Of a stretch of 47,302 bases of DNA, positions 7,746-16,877 are shown piece after piece (the stretch's first letter is position 1; every line of letters begins with the position of its first letter). The DNA lies in the NCBI GenBank assembly GCA_964577665.1, contig CAZOBD010000009.1:1-47302 (forward strand), in the 5' to 3' direction. The notes beneath the pieces are model-generated. The model made no database searches. It had not been told where the DNA came from and worked only from the letters and a program-made list of their open reading frames with translations. The position numbers and the translations under genes were made by a program. This DNA comes from CAYVTD01 sp964577665 (GTDB lineage: Bacteria; Bacteroidota; Ignavibacteria; Kapaibacteriales; UBA2268).

Positions 7746-9056
7746 TTATCTGTTGTATTCATATTTATCTGAAATAACTCTCGGCGAAACCAGTCTGTAA
7801 TCGCCAAAACCGCTGTTGTCAACGAAAAGGAATTCCCTGTTATTGCCGTAAGTCCATCTTTCGTAAACTCTGCCGTCGCTGTAAGGAGAGCTCCTTTCTA
7901 CGGTGAGGGGCTTGCCGAAAATGATATAGACCATTCCTTTATCGGTGCGCCAGCCTTCGGTATAGCCCTTAAAATTTGCATTGGCATACGCTATCCGGGC
8001 ATAATACTCTTCAAAAGCTTCATTTCGCCTCGTACGCGGAGTGGGGTCTCTTTCCTCCCAGAATTTCTCGAAACGGTTTATTTTTTCATCAATCGTTCTC
8101 GTCGATTCGATGTAGTCGATTTCATCGCTAGTTGCGGCATATCTCAACTGATTAATTGCTTTGTCAATGTCCTGCACTGCCGCCCCGGCGATTGTTCTGT
8201 AAATTTTTATGGAGCGCTGCCCAATGGCAAGTATTTCATCCTGCTCTATTTCTCCTGAGGCATCAGGCTTAAGTGCGACTGCTTTCAGCGTGTATGATCC
8301 GCGTTTTGTGTCAGGTGGGAGTTCAATCCGCATATAATGTCTCTGCAGTCTGCCGGTAAGAGATTTTTTTTCAGGGCTGCTTCTTTTTAAAATTTCGCTG
8401 CCGCTGCCGGTAATTTCATACATCATCAGCACAGAGTCCCGCACTGTTTTATTATAGCTTTCGAAAAAGATAAAAAAGCCGTCTTTCAGCATTCCTACGT
8501 TGTCCGAAATGTGGGGGGTTATCTTATATTTACCTCCGCTTTCCTCAATAGAACTTACAAGCAGCAATCCGCTCAATGCGAAATCAAATTCGTCGAAATC
8601 TAAGATATTAATTACTCTTGAGCGGGTGAATTCTTTTTTAGAAAAATTGTCTGTCAGAAGCGCTTCAATATCATATCTGCCCTGAGGAAGATAGAATGAT
8701 AAATTAACAGTTTCAAAAGCTCCTGTTCCTCCCTGAGCAGTGAAATAATCGTTTTCTGCTAATGTCCGTTCGATTTTTTTTGAAGCTGCTCTGTTTCCGG
8801 CGCTGTCGCTTATATGAAAAACCATGGAAAATTTCGCTCCCCAAACCTTATCGGATTTCAGGAACTCAAGAGATTCATAAGGAATCATGGCATAAACATC
8901 TACTCTGCCGTCGAGGCTGTCCTGCGATTTGAAGACAACTGCGTCGAAGAAAAATTCGCTGCTCTGCGTTTGCTGCCTTACAAACTGCGCCTGCGCCCCT
9001 GTGCTGAGACACAGTAGAAAGAGTAATATAAAGATGTATTTTAATAATGATTTCAT
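7746..9056 (-). CDS. GWxTD-domain exported protein
   Basis: A 436-residue protein with signal peptide MKSLLKYIFILLFLLCLSTGAQA, probably periplasmic or outer-membrane associated. The C-terminal region has the signature GWRTDKGMVYIIFGKP (residues ~365-380) followed by ERWTYGNNREFLFVDNSGFGDYRL, which defines GWxTD-domain proteins of Acidobacteria and Ignavibacteria-type lineages. Their biochemical role is not established. The N-terminal ~300 residues are beta-rich and resemble the uncharacterised regions normally found in this family. The gene lies 30 bases upstream of ispD on the same strand and may share a transcript with it. Confidence 0.85.
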   Translation of the reverse strand: MKSLLKYIFILLFLLCLSTGAQAQFVRQQTQSSEFFFDAVVFKSQDSLDGRVDVYAMIPYESLEFLKSDKVWGAKFSMVFHISDSAGNRAASKKIERTLAENDYFTAQGGTGAFETVNLSFYLPQGRYDIEALLTDNFSKKEFTRSRVINILDFDEFDFALSGLLLVSSIEESGGKYKITPHISDNVGMLKDGFFIFFESYNKTVRDSVLMMYEITGSGSEILKRSSPEKKSLTGRLQRHYMRIELPPDTKRGSYTLKAVALKPDASGEIEQDEILAIGQRSIKIYRTIAGAAVQDIDKAINQLRYAATSDEIDYIESTRTIDEKINRFEKFWEERDPTPRTRRNEAFEEYYARIAYANANFKGYTEGWRTDKGMVYIIFGKPLTVERSSPYSDGRVYERWTYGNNREFLFVDNSGFGDYRLVSPRVISDKYEYNR

Positions 9057-9176
9057 TTTTCAATTTGTAAATTATTAATTTTATAAATATAAGGTATAAT
9101 TACGAATTTTGACGCAAGAAATGATTAATTGTTGAAATAAAAAGAAGATTTTCAGGGAAAGCAAATAAGAATAAAC

Positions 9177-9563
9177 TCAGTTCATAGAAATGAAAACAGT
9201 CTGCTTTTTATCTTTAATCCTGTTGACAAGTTTATAGTACTCCTCCCACCAGAAAATAAATTCAATCCAGGCATCAATAAATTTTTCGGGCTTTTCCGAA
9301 AAATTAGTCCAGCAGTTGAGGGCTTTTGAGTAACTGCTTGTAATTTCATGCTTTAATATTCTGTTCCCATGAACTGTAAGGAGTATTTCAGGCAGGGCGT
9401 GAATAATTTTTGCCATGAGGAGGAGAATCTGGGTAATGGTATGTTTCAGCAGCCCGTCGAGTTTAGGCTTTTCTTTTAAAAGCAGTATCAGCTCGTCCGA
9501 CGATTTAATAATAGTCTTTACAAGCTCTAACTGGCTGTCATTGATTAGAAAATATTTAAACAT
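9177..9563 (-). CDS. Hypothetical helical protein
   Basis: A 128-residue protein I do not recognise. It is predicted mostly helical from runs such as LVKTIIKSSDELILLLKEK and an aromatic patch FIFWWEEYYKLVNR near the C-terminus. There is no signal peptide, no membrane segment and no catalytic motif. No convincing ribosome site precedes the ATG, and the gene is flanked by repeat-rich intergenic DNA. The amino-acid composition looks like a real protein rather than a frame shadow, and nothing competes on the other strand. Confidence 0.55.
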   Translation of the reverse strand: MFKYFLINDSQLELVKTIIKSSDELILLLKEKPKLDGLLKHTITQILLLMAKIIHALPEILLTVHGNRILKHEITSSYSKALNCWTNFSEKPEKFIDAWIEFIFWWEEYYKLVNRIKDKKQTVFISMN

Positions 9564-10100
9564 ATATTAAAATATTTTATTTTCAAAGTTTAAAAATTAG
9601 TCTGATGCTAATCTACAAATTTTTTTCTTTGCCCGGAAATATGATATTCTATTTATTTTCCTCCTGCTGTTCATCTGTATATTTTCGATCCCTCCCTTAC
9701 AAGTAAGGGAGGGAGAAATTCCCCTTCCCAAGAGCGGATTAAGGGGTGTGTTCCTCATTCGTGAGATTCTGAAACAATGCTGAAACAAGCTTTCGGCACA
9801 GGGACAGAATGACAACCATGGTGCATCTCATTCCCAAACTCCGATTTTGGAATGTACTTTTTCTTTCAAAACTTTGTTTTGCATTAACTCTAAAATAACC
9901 ATCCCCTTGAGTGATTTCAAAAATCATGGACGTTTCATCTGTTTATTTTAAGCCCCACCTAACCCTCCCCAAGGGGAGGGCAGGGGTGGGGTCTCTTCCG
10001 GTTTTTCATTGCTCTATGTTTTTTTTCAATATATGGCAAATCTACCTAAAATAATCATCCCCTTGTGTGTTTCCCAAAATCATGTTTGTTTCATCAGCTT
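9564..10100. repeat. Intergenic repeat block with GC-rich palindromes, 537 bases
   Basis: No gene is supported here. It contains a 24-base hairpin at 9690-9713 (CCCTCCCTTAC aa GTAAGGGAGGG) and a longer dyad at 9953-9991 (CCCCACCTAACCCTCCCC aa GGGGAGGGCAGGGGTGGGG). The flanks match 1-92: TTTCATCTGT..ATTTTAAGCCCCACC at 9934-9958 and ATATATGGCAAATCTA near 10030. Both blocks lie at the 3' side of minus-strand genes and could end transcription, but they lack clean T-runs. Confidence 0.8.
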
Positions 10101-11810
10101 TTAAATTCCTTCGGTTATTCCGGGAAAAACTACATAGAACATTAGCCATGCGATTAAAAGAGTCAGCAGAAGATTGAAGGTCTGACCGAAAACATAAAGT
10201 ATAAAAGGTTTGCCGCCTTTCAGATGACTGCGAAGCTCTCTGAAATTCGTCGAAAGCCCTATGCTTACAAACGCAAGGCAGAACATCCAGCCCCGCAGGT
10301 TCTTTGTCATTCCGCCTATTAAGCCGTTGTCGATAAGCACATAGGCAGTATCTTCACCAAGAAAGTATGATATGACTGAAGCCAGCACGGATGCAGCTGC
10401 AAATCCGAGAACAAATTTCGGAAAGCGGTACCATATCTCCATGGCGTTTGGTTTTGTACTGTCTTCGCGCTTTTCCATTTTCATAGTCCAGTAAATTGCT
10501 ACAAAGAATGCCACTACCCCGATTAAAATATTCTGTATCATTTTAATAGTGGCGGAAACATACAGAGCTTTTTCACCGAGGAAAGCGCCTGCGGCGGCTA
10601 CCGCTCCCGTGGAATCGACAACACCTCCAATCCATGCGCCGCCTAATATTTCAGCCATTCCGACCGCTTTGATAAACGCAGGCATAAGTATCATCATAAC
10701 TGCCGTAAAAATGAGAGACATCCCGACTGCTAAAGTCAGCTCTTCTTTTTTAGCGCGGCAGGCAGCCGATGTGGCTATGGCAGCGGATACGCCGCACACG
10801 CTTACAGCCGAACTTATAGTAATATTTAATTCGTTGGAAGGCACTTTTATATATTTTCTGCCGATAATAAATGAAATAATAATTACAGTCGGTGTTACAA
10901 TCCATGCGACAAATAATCCCGGTATGCCTATTTGTATTATTTTCCCGAAAAGAATCTCGGCGCCGAGCAATACAAGTCCAGTTTTTATGATATACTCAGT
11001 TTTTACGGCGGGCATAACCCATTTTGGCGTGCCGACGGTATTGCTGATAATCAGCCCGATAACTATTGCCCAGAAAGCATATCCTATGCCGTAGTTTTGC
11101 ATAAGAGTCTGTTTTTCAAGAATATAAGAAATAACTGCTATCACAAAAATAAACAGAAATCCTCCAATGAACTGCCAGAATTTCTTTTCCATAAAAAAGT
11201 TGCCCGCAGCAAACAGAAAAGCAAGTATCAGAGCAAGAGGTATTAGATATACAATCTGATTGTATCCGCTTTTCAGGATTTTTTTCTTTGCAGCTTTTGC
11301 TTCGATTTGCGCTTTGCGCCATTTTTCAATTGCAGCTTTTGCTTTTGTATTGAGGGCTGTGTTTTTAAAATTATCTTCACGAGCCATTTTTTCTGCAATC
11401 AAAGCGGATTGCATAAGCTCGTCTGAGCGCTCCATCTTCTTTTGGTAAATCTGCTTTTGCACTCGGGCGGTTTTCTCTGCTTTTTCATCGCTTAGAAAAA
11501 GCGAATGCAGGGGATTTTTTTTCCAGGAACGGGGCTTTCCCGTAAGAGTTTTTAAAAAGGAGCCTGTTTGCGTCTGAGTCGCTTTAATTCCTTCTTTTTC
11601 ATCATTAGCAAGAAACCATTCTACCGTTTTGAACGGTGCGCGTCTGCTTTCTTCTTTCATTGTCTCGTTTGCCTGCTCAATGGTTTTTTCCATCCGCGGC
11701 GGACGCAGATTCAGGAAAATAAACAGCCCTGCAATAATAAGAGCGAAACCAATCCAGATTGCCCAGTAATCTTCAGTAGTTAATAGTTCGGATTTTCTTT
11801 CGGCTGACAT
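10101..11810 (-). CDS. YeiH-family (Cons_hypoth698) membrane transporter with N-terminal extension
   Basis: A 569-residue inner-membrane protein of the YeiH/UPF0324 putative sulfate-exporter family. The C-terminal ~370 residues carry about ten membrane segments with family motifs GYAFWAIVIGLIISN, LVLLGAEILFGK, AVSVCGVSAAIATSAA, GAWIGGVVDSTGAVAAAG and FVSIGLSTNFRELR. Residues ~1-190 are extra: one membrane segment (WAIWIGFALIIAGLFIFL), then a long charged, Ala/Lys-rich, probably coiled-coil stretch, a layout found in some anaerobes. I chose the ATG at 11810 because GGAGAA lies 5 bases upstream; a start nine codons earlier (11837) is in frame but has no such site. Transport substrate is unproven. 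Confidence 0.85.
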   Translation of the reverse strand: MSAERKSELLTTEDYWAIWIGFALIIAGLFIFLNLRPPRMEKTIEQANETMKEESRRAPFKTVEWFLANDEKEGIKATQTQTGSFLKTLTGKPRSWKKNPLHSLFLSDEKAEKTARVQKQIYQKKMERSDELMQSALIAEKMAREDNFKNTALNTKAKAAIEKWRKAQIEAKAAKKKILKSGYNQIVYLIPLALILAFLFAAGNFFMEKKFWQFIGGFLFIFVIAVISYILEKQTLMQNYGIGYAFWAIVIGLIISNTVGTPKWVMPAVKTEYIIKTGLVLLGAEILFGKIIQIGIPGLFVAWIVTPTVIIISFIIGRKYIKVPSNELNITISSAVSVCGVSAAIATSAACRAKKEELTLAVGMSLIFTAVMMILMPAFIKAVGMAEILGGAWIGGVVDSTGAVAAAGAFLGEKALYVSATIKMIQNILIGVVAFFVAIYWTMKMEKREDSTKPNAMEIWYRFPKFVLGFAAASVLASVISYFLGEDTAYVLIDNGLIGGMTKNLRGWMFCLAFVSIGLSTNFRELRSHLKGGKPFILYVFGQTFNLLLTLLIAWLMFYVVFPGITEGI

Positions 11811-12079
11811 AAATTCTCCGCATTCTTTTTTGCACACGGTGTATTACGGATGTGAATTTAATCTTTGGAGCTTTAAGTTCCAAATTTATTTTTAATTTGT
11901 CAAAATAATGTGCTAATAATAAAATTAGGCAAACCTTTATTTTTGAATTAATTTCTTAAAAAATGGTTAATCTCGTGCTTATTTATATTTTTCATTTATA
12001 ACATTTATTATTATATTGTAGTTGAAATGTGTTCGTTTAATACATTTATACTACAATTATTCAAAAAAAACGGATAAAC

Positions 12080-13891
12080 ATGGCAAGAATCCTGCTGTTC
12101 CTATCAATTGCAGTTATGCTTATGGCAGCGTCACAGAGCTGCAGGCGATTGAAAACACCCAAGAAAGAAGTGGTATGTCCTCTGCCTGTGCAGGCATGTA
12201 CTCCCGAGAAATGGGAAGGACTGGAGTATGACACCAGCGCCGAAACCGTAAAATTTCTCGATTATTATTACACTTTCCGGCAGCTCAGCAACACAAATAC
12301 GCCCGGCGGCGAATGGCAGTTAGCTTTCTTTGAAAAAAACAGAGCCTTTCTTACTTTTACCGATGTTGACAGGCAGAATGTAATGATTGTCAGCATGGTC
12401 GGCGACAATTCCACCATGATGCTCTCGGGCATCGGTCTGCCGTTCGAAGGATATGCGGGAGCTTTCAGCGCAAGAAACGACGAGGTGTATATGGGAGCCG
12501 TTGCCGACAGCGGCTATACAGGAAACTCCGATCTTTATGTCTCAAAAAAGCAGGGAGCTATGTTTACCGACATGCAGAAACTGCCCGATAATCTGCACAA
12601 AAATGAATTCACATGGGAATCCCATCCTGCGATAAGCGCCGGCGGCAGCGTGCTTTTTTTTGCATCTGACAGAACAGACGGATTCGGAGGCACAGACATT
12701 TGGTACTCTGTAAAACTTTCTGAGGGAAAATGGTCTGACCCGATTAACTGCGGCAGCCATATCAACTCCCGCTGCGAAGAAATAACTCCTTATATAACCG
12801 ATGACGGTTCAAAGCTTTATTTCGCATCGTGCGGACGCCAAACCGTGGGAGGATACGACATATTCGAATCAAATATTGTATCGGAATTCTGGGACAAAGT
12901 AAAATCCGGCGACCTGGAAGCTCTCCGCTCCACTAACTATTTCAGCACGGCTAAAAACATGAGACCACCGCTGAACACACCCTTCGATGAAATTTTCCCG
13001 TCCTGCCCCGGCAATTGCGATTCCTTGATGTACTACAGTTCCAATCAGTTAGACGCCGGAGCCACATTGGTATCCATGCAGGGCGGTTTCGACCTGTTTG
13101 TAAGAAGGAAAATAGTGCCTGCCCGGCTGGAAGACACTAAGAAAAGAGAACTTGCTGAAGGAGAAATTCCCGAGTTCGGTGCCGAAATGCCGGAAGACAA
13201 GATAAAAGAACCGGTGATGGAAATCTCGCCGGTATATACACTCGAAGGCAGAGTTTACAATGCCATTTCAAAAGAACCAGTGCCAAATGCCGACATTACC
13301 GTCAGAGAAATGCCTTTCAACGCAATAGTTAAAGAAACAGAATCCGATGATGAAGGAAATTATGAAGTCGATCTCGATAAAAACAAAGAATTTGAAGTAA
13401 CGGCACACGCTAAGGACCTTTTCTTCGACACTTTCAAAGTAAGGGTAGATAAAGACAACCCCAGAAACAAGCTTAAGAAAGATATTTATATTCCCGAAAG
13501 TTTTACTCTCAGAGTCAATTTCCCGACAGATGCTTATAAGAATCCGTATAAATATACTCTCGACAGCAACGGTATTGAGACCAATCAGACCTGGCAGGAT
13601 GAATTGGACAAGCTGGCGCAGAATATTAAATTTACGAGAAGCAATTTGAAGAAACTGATTCTTATAGGTCATACCGACGATGTAGGCTCCGTGGAATACA
13701 ATATGGGGCTGGGAGAGAGAAGAGTTACATTCATTATCGAAGAGCTTGTGAAGCGCGGAGTGCCGGCGGAAATGCTTGAAGGCCGCTCCGCAGGAGAGAA
13801 CGAGCCGCTTTTGAAAAGACCCGGCGAAAATATCAGAATGTACCGCAAAAGACTCAGAAGAGTTGAATTAAGAAAAGTACAGAAAGAATAA
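12080..13891 (+). CDS. OmpA-family protein with PD40 repeats and carboxypeptidase-regulatory-like domain
   Basis: A 603-residue cell-envelope protein, probably a lipoprotein (signal MARILLFLSIAVMLMAASQSC, with a loose lipobox). Residues ~170-285 hold PD40/WD40-like repeats (LFFASDRTDGFGGTDIWYS and LYFASCGRQTVGGYDIFES). Residues ~390-470 form a carboxypeptidase-regulatory-like beta domain (LEGRVYNAISKEPVPNADI). Residues ~490-603 form an OmpA C-terminal peptidoglycan-binding domain (LIGHTDDVGSVEYNMGLGERR). This architecture is common in Bacteroidota, where such proteins tie the outer membrane to peptidoglycan. It leads a plus-strand run, 16 bases before the PBP1A gene, fitting an envelope operon. 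Confidence 0.9.
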   Translation: MARILLFLSIAVMLMAASQSCRRLKTPKKEVVCPLPVQACTPEKWEGLEYDTSAETVKFLDYYYTFRQLSNTNTPGGEWQLAFFEKNRAFLTFTDVDRQNVMIVSMVGDNSTMMLSGIGLPFEGYAGAFSARNDEVYMGAVADSGYTGNSDLYVSKKQGAMFTDMQKLPDNLHKNEFTWESHPAISAGGSVLFFASDRTDGFGGTDIWYSVKLSEGKWSDPINCGSHINSRCEEITPYITDDGSKLYFASCGRQTVGGYDIFESNIVSEFWDKVKSGDLEALRSTNYFSTAKNMRPPLNTPFDEIFPSCPGNCDSLMYYSSNQLDAGATLVSMQGGFDLFVRRKIVPARLEDTKKRELAEGEIPEFGAEMPEDKIKEPVMEISPVYTLEGRVYNAISKEPVPNADITVREMPFNAIVKETESDDEGNYEVDLDKNKEFEVTAHAKDLFFDTFKVRVDKDNPRNKLKKDIYIPESFTLRVNFPTDAYKNPYKYTLDSNGIETNQTWQDELDKLAQNIKFTRSNLKKLILIGHTDDVGSVEYNMGLGERRVTFIIEELVKRGVPAEMLEGRSAGENEPLLKRPGENIRMYRKRLRRVELRKVQKE

Positions 13892-13907
13892 GGAAAAACT
13901 TTTTAAA

Positions 13908-16160
13908 ATGACTCCCAAAAAAATAATATTGACATTAACAGCCATTACAGTAATAATAGCCGCAGCAGTTCTTATTTATGTAAACACGGTTATTGCCAAC
14001 GGACTGCCATCGCTGGAGCAGCTGGAGAATCCGAGCCAGGACTATGCCACTCAGATAATCAGCTCCGACGGGGAAGTACTCGACCATTTTTACAAGCAGA
14101 GACGTGTTTCTCTGGAAAGGGACAGCATCCCGAAAGATTTTATTAATGCTCTGATAGCTGTTGAAGACAGAGAGTATTTTAACCACTGGGGCGTCCATAC
14201 GGAAAGAATAATAAAGGCTATGATAAAGAACATTTTAGCAGGCGGCATCGAAGAAGGCGCTTCCACCATTACCATGCAGCTTGCAAGAAATTTGTATGAT
14301 TCTACTATTTACCGCTATGACAGGACATTAGACAGGAAAATCCGCGAAGCCGTAACAGCGATGAAAATCGAAAAGCGCTATACCAAAGACGAGATACTTG
14401 AGATGTATGCAAATACGGTAAATTTCGGGCGGGGAGCTTACGGCATACAAATAGCAGCTCAGGTTTATTTCGACAAACTGCCTTCCGAGCTGACAACTGC
14501 CGAATGCGCTTTTCTCGTCGGCGTGCTGAAATCTCCGGAAAGGTACAACAGCCTGCGCGACCAGCAGCTCGCTCTCGGCAGAAGGAATCTCGTCCTGCGG
14601 CTTATGAGAAAGCAGGGCTTTTTGTCCGAAAACAAGTTTGAAAGAGCAATTAAGGAACCCATTACTCTTGCACGCAGCGGAGAAGGAATGAGGAGACTGA
14701 AGGAATTTATGCTGGCTCCCCATTTCGTGGAAATGATTAGACAGAAACTAAGCCGAAGCGAGCAGTTGAAAAATTATAATCTATACAGTCAGGGTCTTCG
14801 TATTTACACAACGCTTAACTCATCAATTCAAAGATATGCAAAAGAATCGGTGGAAGAGCATCTTGCTTCGTTTCAAAAACTTTTTAACCGCAGATGGAAC
14901 TGGAGAAATCACCCGGACCTTCTAAAAAAACTACTCAATGAAGCTATATATGCAAGAGCTGATTACAGAGCCGCCTCCTCTAAAAGCGAAAAAAGAAGAA
15001 TTGCCGCTAAGCTGCGCAAGGACAGAAACTTCACTGATTCTGTCAAAAATGCCGCCACAACCGTTCAGATAGGTCTGGCGGTCATTAATCCAAAAAACGG
15101 AGCCGTGCTTGCAATGGTAGGCGCATCACCGAAATTTATGAAAGAGAACCCCGATGCAAAGTACTCCCTGAACCACTCTACCCAGATAAAGCGGCAGCCC
15201 GGTTCATCTTTCAAACCGATTGTTTATACTTCGGCATTGAGAGAAGACCGCAGCCTTACACCCTTTACGCTGATAGAGTGCGGGCCCTTTTCTTATGTTG
15301 ATCCTCACACCGAAGAAGAATGGGCTCCGCGCGGCATGGGCGGCTGTGAGGAAGGCGATATGATGCAGCTTAAAGACTGCCTCCGCCGCTCCATCAACAC
15401 TGCTTCTGCACGTATCATACTTAATCATACCACTCCGAGAAAAGTAGTGGAACTGGCAAAAAACATGGGGATTCACTCTAAACTGCAGGCTGTGCCCGCT
15501 CTCGCACTCGGCGCCGGTGAAGTAGTTCCCGTTGAAATGGTCTCAGCCTTCGGAACTTTTGCTAACGACGGCGAACATGTCGATTACTATTATGTAGATA
15601 AAATTGAAGACCGAACCGGAGCAGATCTGAAGTATAAATCAGACCAATATGAAAAGCATAAGCTGTTATCCCATGAGATATGCAGCATGGTGAAAGCTAT
15701 GATGGTCAATGTAGTGGAGTTCGGCACCGGTAGAAAAGTACGCAGTTATTTCAAAGGAATAGATGCCGCCGGAAAAACAGGCACCACAAATGATTACGCA
15801 GACGCCTGGTTTATCGGCTATACTCCCGAACTTGCTGCAGGCGTATGGATAGGCTTTGACGACAGGAGAGTAACTTTTACAGGCGAATACGGTTATGCGG
15901 CGGAAGCCGCCGCGCCGGTCTGGGGCATGCTCATGAATAAGATTTATGCAGACAAAAGCCTCGGATTCAGTAAAAAAGAATTTGAATATCCCGGCTTGGA
16001 CTCTGCAATGGTGGATGCAATAATTGGCATTGGAGGCACTTTTGAATCTGACAGTCTTTCTGAGATTAATCCGAATTACCGTGAAAGAAATCTTTTAAAC
16101 GATGAAAACGGCGAAAGACGCCCCAGGCTGCCGAGACTGCCTGATAATAATCCCAATTAA
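13908..16160 (+). CDS. mrcA: Bifunctional penicillin-binding protein 1A (class A PBP)
   Basis: A 750-residue inner-membrane enzyme that polymerises and crosslinks peptidoglycan. One membrane segment lies at residues ~5-27. The glycosyltransferase 51 domain has EDREYFNHWGVH (catalytic Glu86) and EGASTITMQLARNLY. The transpeptidase domain has SSFK (nucleophile Ser433, Lys436), SIN in RRSINTASARI, and KTG in GKTGTTNDYADAWFIGY. Length and order match class A PBPs, and all catalytic motifs are present. It is preceded by a PD40/OmpA lipoprotein gene and followed after 28 bases by an FAH-family gene. Confidence 0.95.
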   Translation: MTPKKIILTLTAITVIIAAAVLIYVNTVIANGLPSLEQLENPSQDYATQIISSDGEVLDHFYKQRRVSLERDSIPKDFINALIAVEDREYFNHWGVHTERIIKAMIKNILAGGIEEGASTITMQLARNLYDSTIYRYDRTLDRKIREAVTAMKIEKRYTKDEILEMYANTVNFGRGAYGIQIAAQVYFDKLPSELTTAECAFLVGVLKSPERYNSLRDQQLALGRRNLVLRLMRKQGFLSENKFERAIKEPITLARSGEGMRRLKEFMLAPHFVEMIRQKLSRSEQLKNYNLYSQGLRIYTTLNSSIQRYAKESVEEHLASFQKLFNRRWNWRNHPDLLKKLLNEAIYARADYRAASSKSEKRRIAAKLRKDRNFTDSVKNAATTVQIGLAVINPKNGAVLAMVGASPKFMKENPDAKYSLNHSTQIKRQPGSSFKPIVYTSALREDRSLTPFTLIECGPFSYVDPHTEEEWAPRGMGGCEEGDMMQLKDCLRRSINTASARIILNHTTPRKVVELAKNMGIHSKLQAVPALALGAGEVVPVEMVSAFGTFANDGEHVDYYYVDKIEDRTGADLKYKSDQYEKHKLLSHEICSMVKAMMVNVVEFGTGRKVRSYFKGIDAAGKTGTTNDYADAWFIGYTPELAAGVWIGFDDRRVTFTGEYGYAAEAAAPVWGMLMNKIYADKSLGFSKKEFEYPGLDSAMVDAIIGIGGTFESDSLSEINPNYRERNLLNDENGERRPRLPRLPDNNPN

Positions 16161-16188
16161 CTAATGTTTTCATAATCTTGGCTGTCCC

Positions 16189-16845
16189 ATGAAAAAATAT
16201 TATGAAATAGAAGGAAATAAATATCAGTGCGGCACTATGTTCTGCATAGGAAAAAACTATGCAAAACATGCTGCGGAAATGGGCGGGGAAATCCCCAAAG
16301 ATCCCGTTGTTTTTTTTAAACCCGGTTCTTCTTATGTGCCTTCGGGAAGTGAAATCTGCCTCCCCACGATTTCAAAAAATGTTCATTATGAAACAGAGTT
16401 GGTGATAGCTCTTGCAAAAGACTGCAAAAACATAAAAAAAGAAGATGCCGCGGATTATATCGCCGGCTATGCCGCGGGTCTTGACCTTACGCTTAGGGAC
16501 ATACAGGCAGAGGCAAAAGAAAAAGGACATCCCTGGGCTGTGGCAAAAGGCTTTGCACAGTCTGCCTGCGTCTCGCCCTTTGTGCCTCAGAGCCGTTTCG
16601 ATAAAGAAATCCCCTTTTTTGACCTGAAACTTTGGGTAAACGGCGAATTGAAGCAGCAGGGATACACCGGTGATATGGAGCGCAGCCCTGCTTTGCTGCT
16701 GGAATATCTTTCATCAGTGTTTGAACTTACCGAAGGCGACCTGATATTTACGGGAACACCGGAAGGAGTCGGCAAAATCAACCATGGCGACGAATTGACA
16801 GCCGAGCTGACAGGATACGTAAAACTCAATATTAAAATAATTTAG
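16189..16845 (+). CDS. Fumarylacetoacetate hydrolase-family protein (YcgM/FAHD1-like)
   Basis: A 218-residue cytosolic enzyme of the FAH superfamily, closest in form to acylpyruvase/oxaloacetate decarboxylase FAHD1 and E. coli YcgM. Visible motifs are FCIGKNYAKHAAEMG, the metal ligands in HYETELVIAL (ExE) and GLDLTLRD (Asp), and the C-terminal LIFTGTPEGVGKINHGD. The family uses Mg2+ to cleave or decarboxylate 2-oxo acids; the exact substrate cannot be told. Length is that of the single-domain form. It is metabolically unrelated to its envelope neighbours and probably just shares their transcript. Confidence 0.88.
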   Translation: MKKYYEIEGNKYQCGTMFCIGKNYAKHAAEMGGEIPKDPVVFFKPGSSYVPSGSEICLPTISKNVHYETELVIALAKDCKNIKKEDAADYIAGYAAGLDLTLRDIQAEAKEKGHPWAVAKGFAQSACVSPFVPQSRFDKEIPFFDLKLWVNGELKQQGYTGDMERSPALLLEYLSSVFELTEGDLIFTGTPEGVGKINHGDELTAELTGYVKLNIKII

Positions 16846-16877
16846 ACAAAAATTTGATCACAAACAATAAAAGCAGT

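Noticed and set aside
10549..11094. Plus-strand frame of 181 codons
   Set aside because: It is the antisense shadow of the YeiH-type transporter's membrane region.
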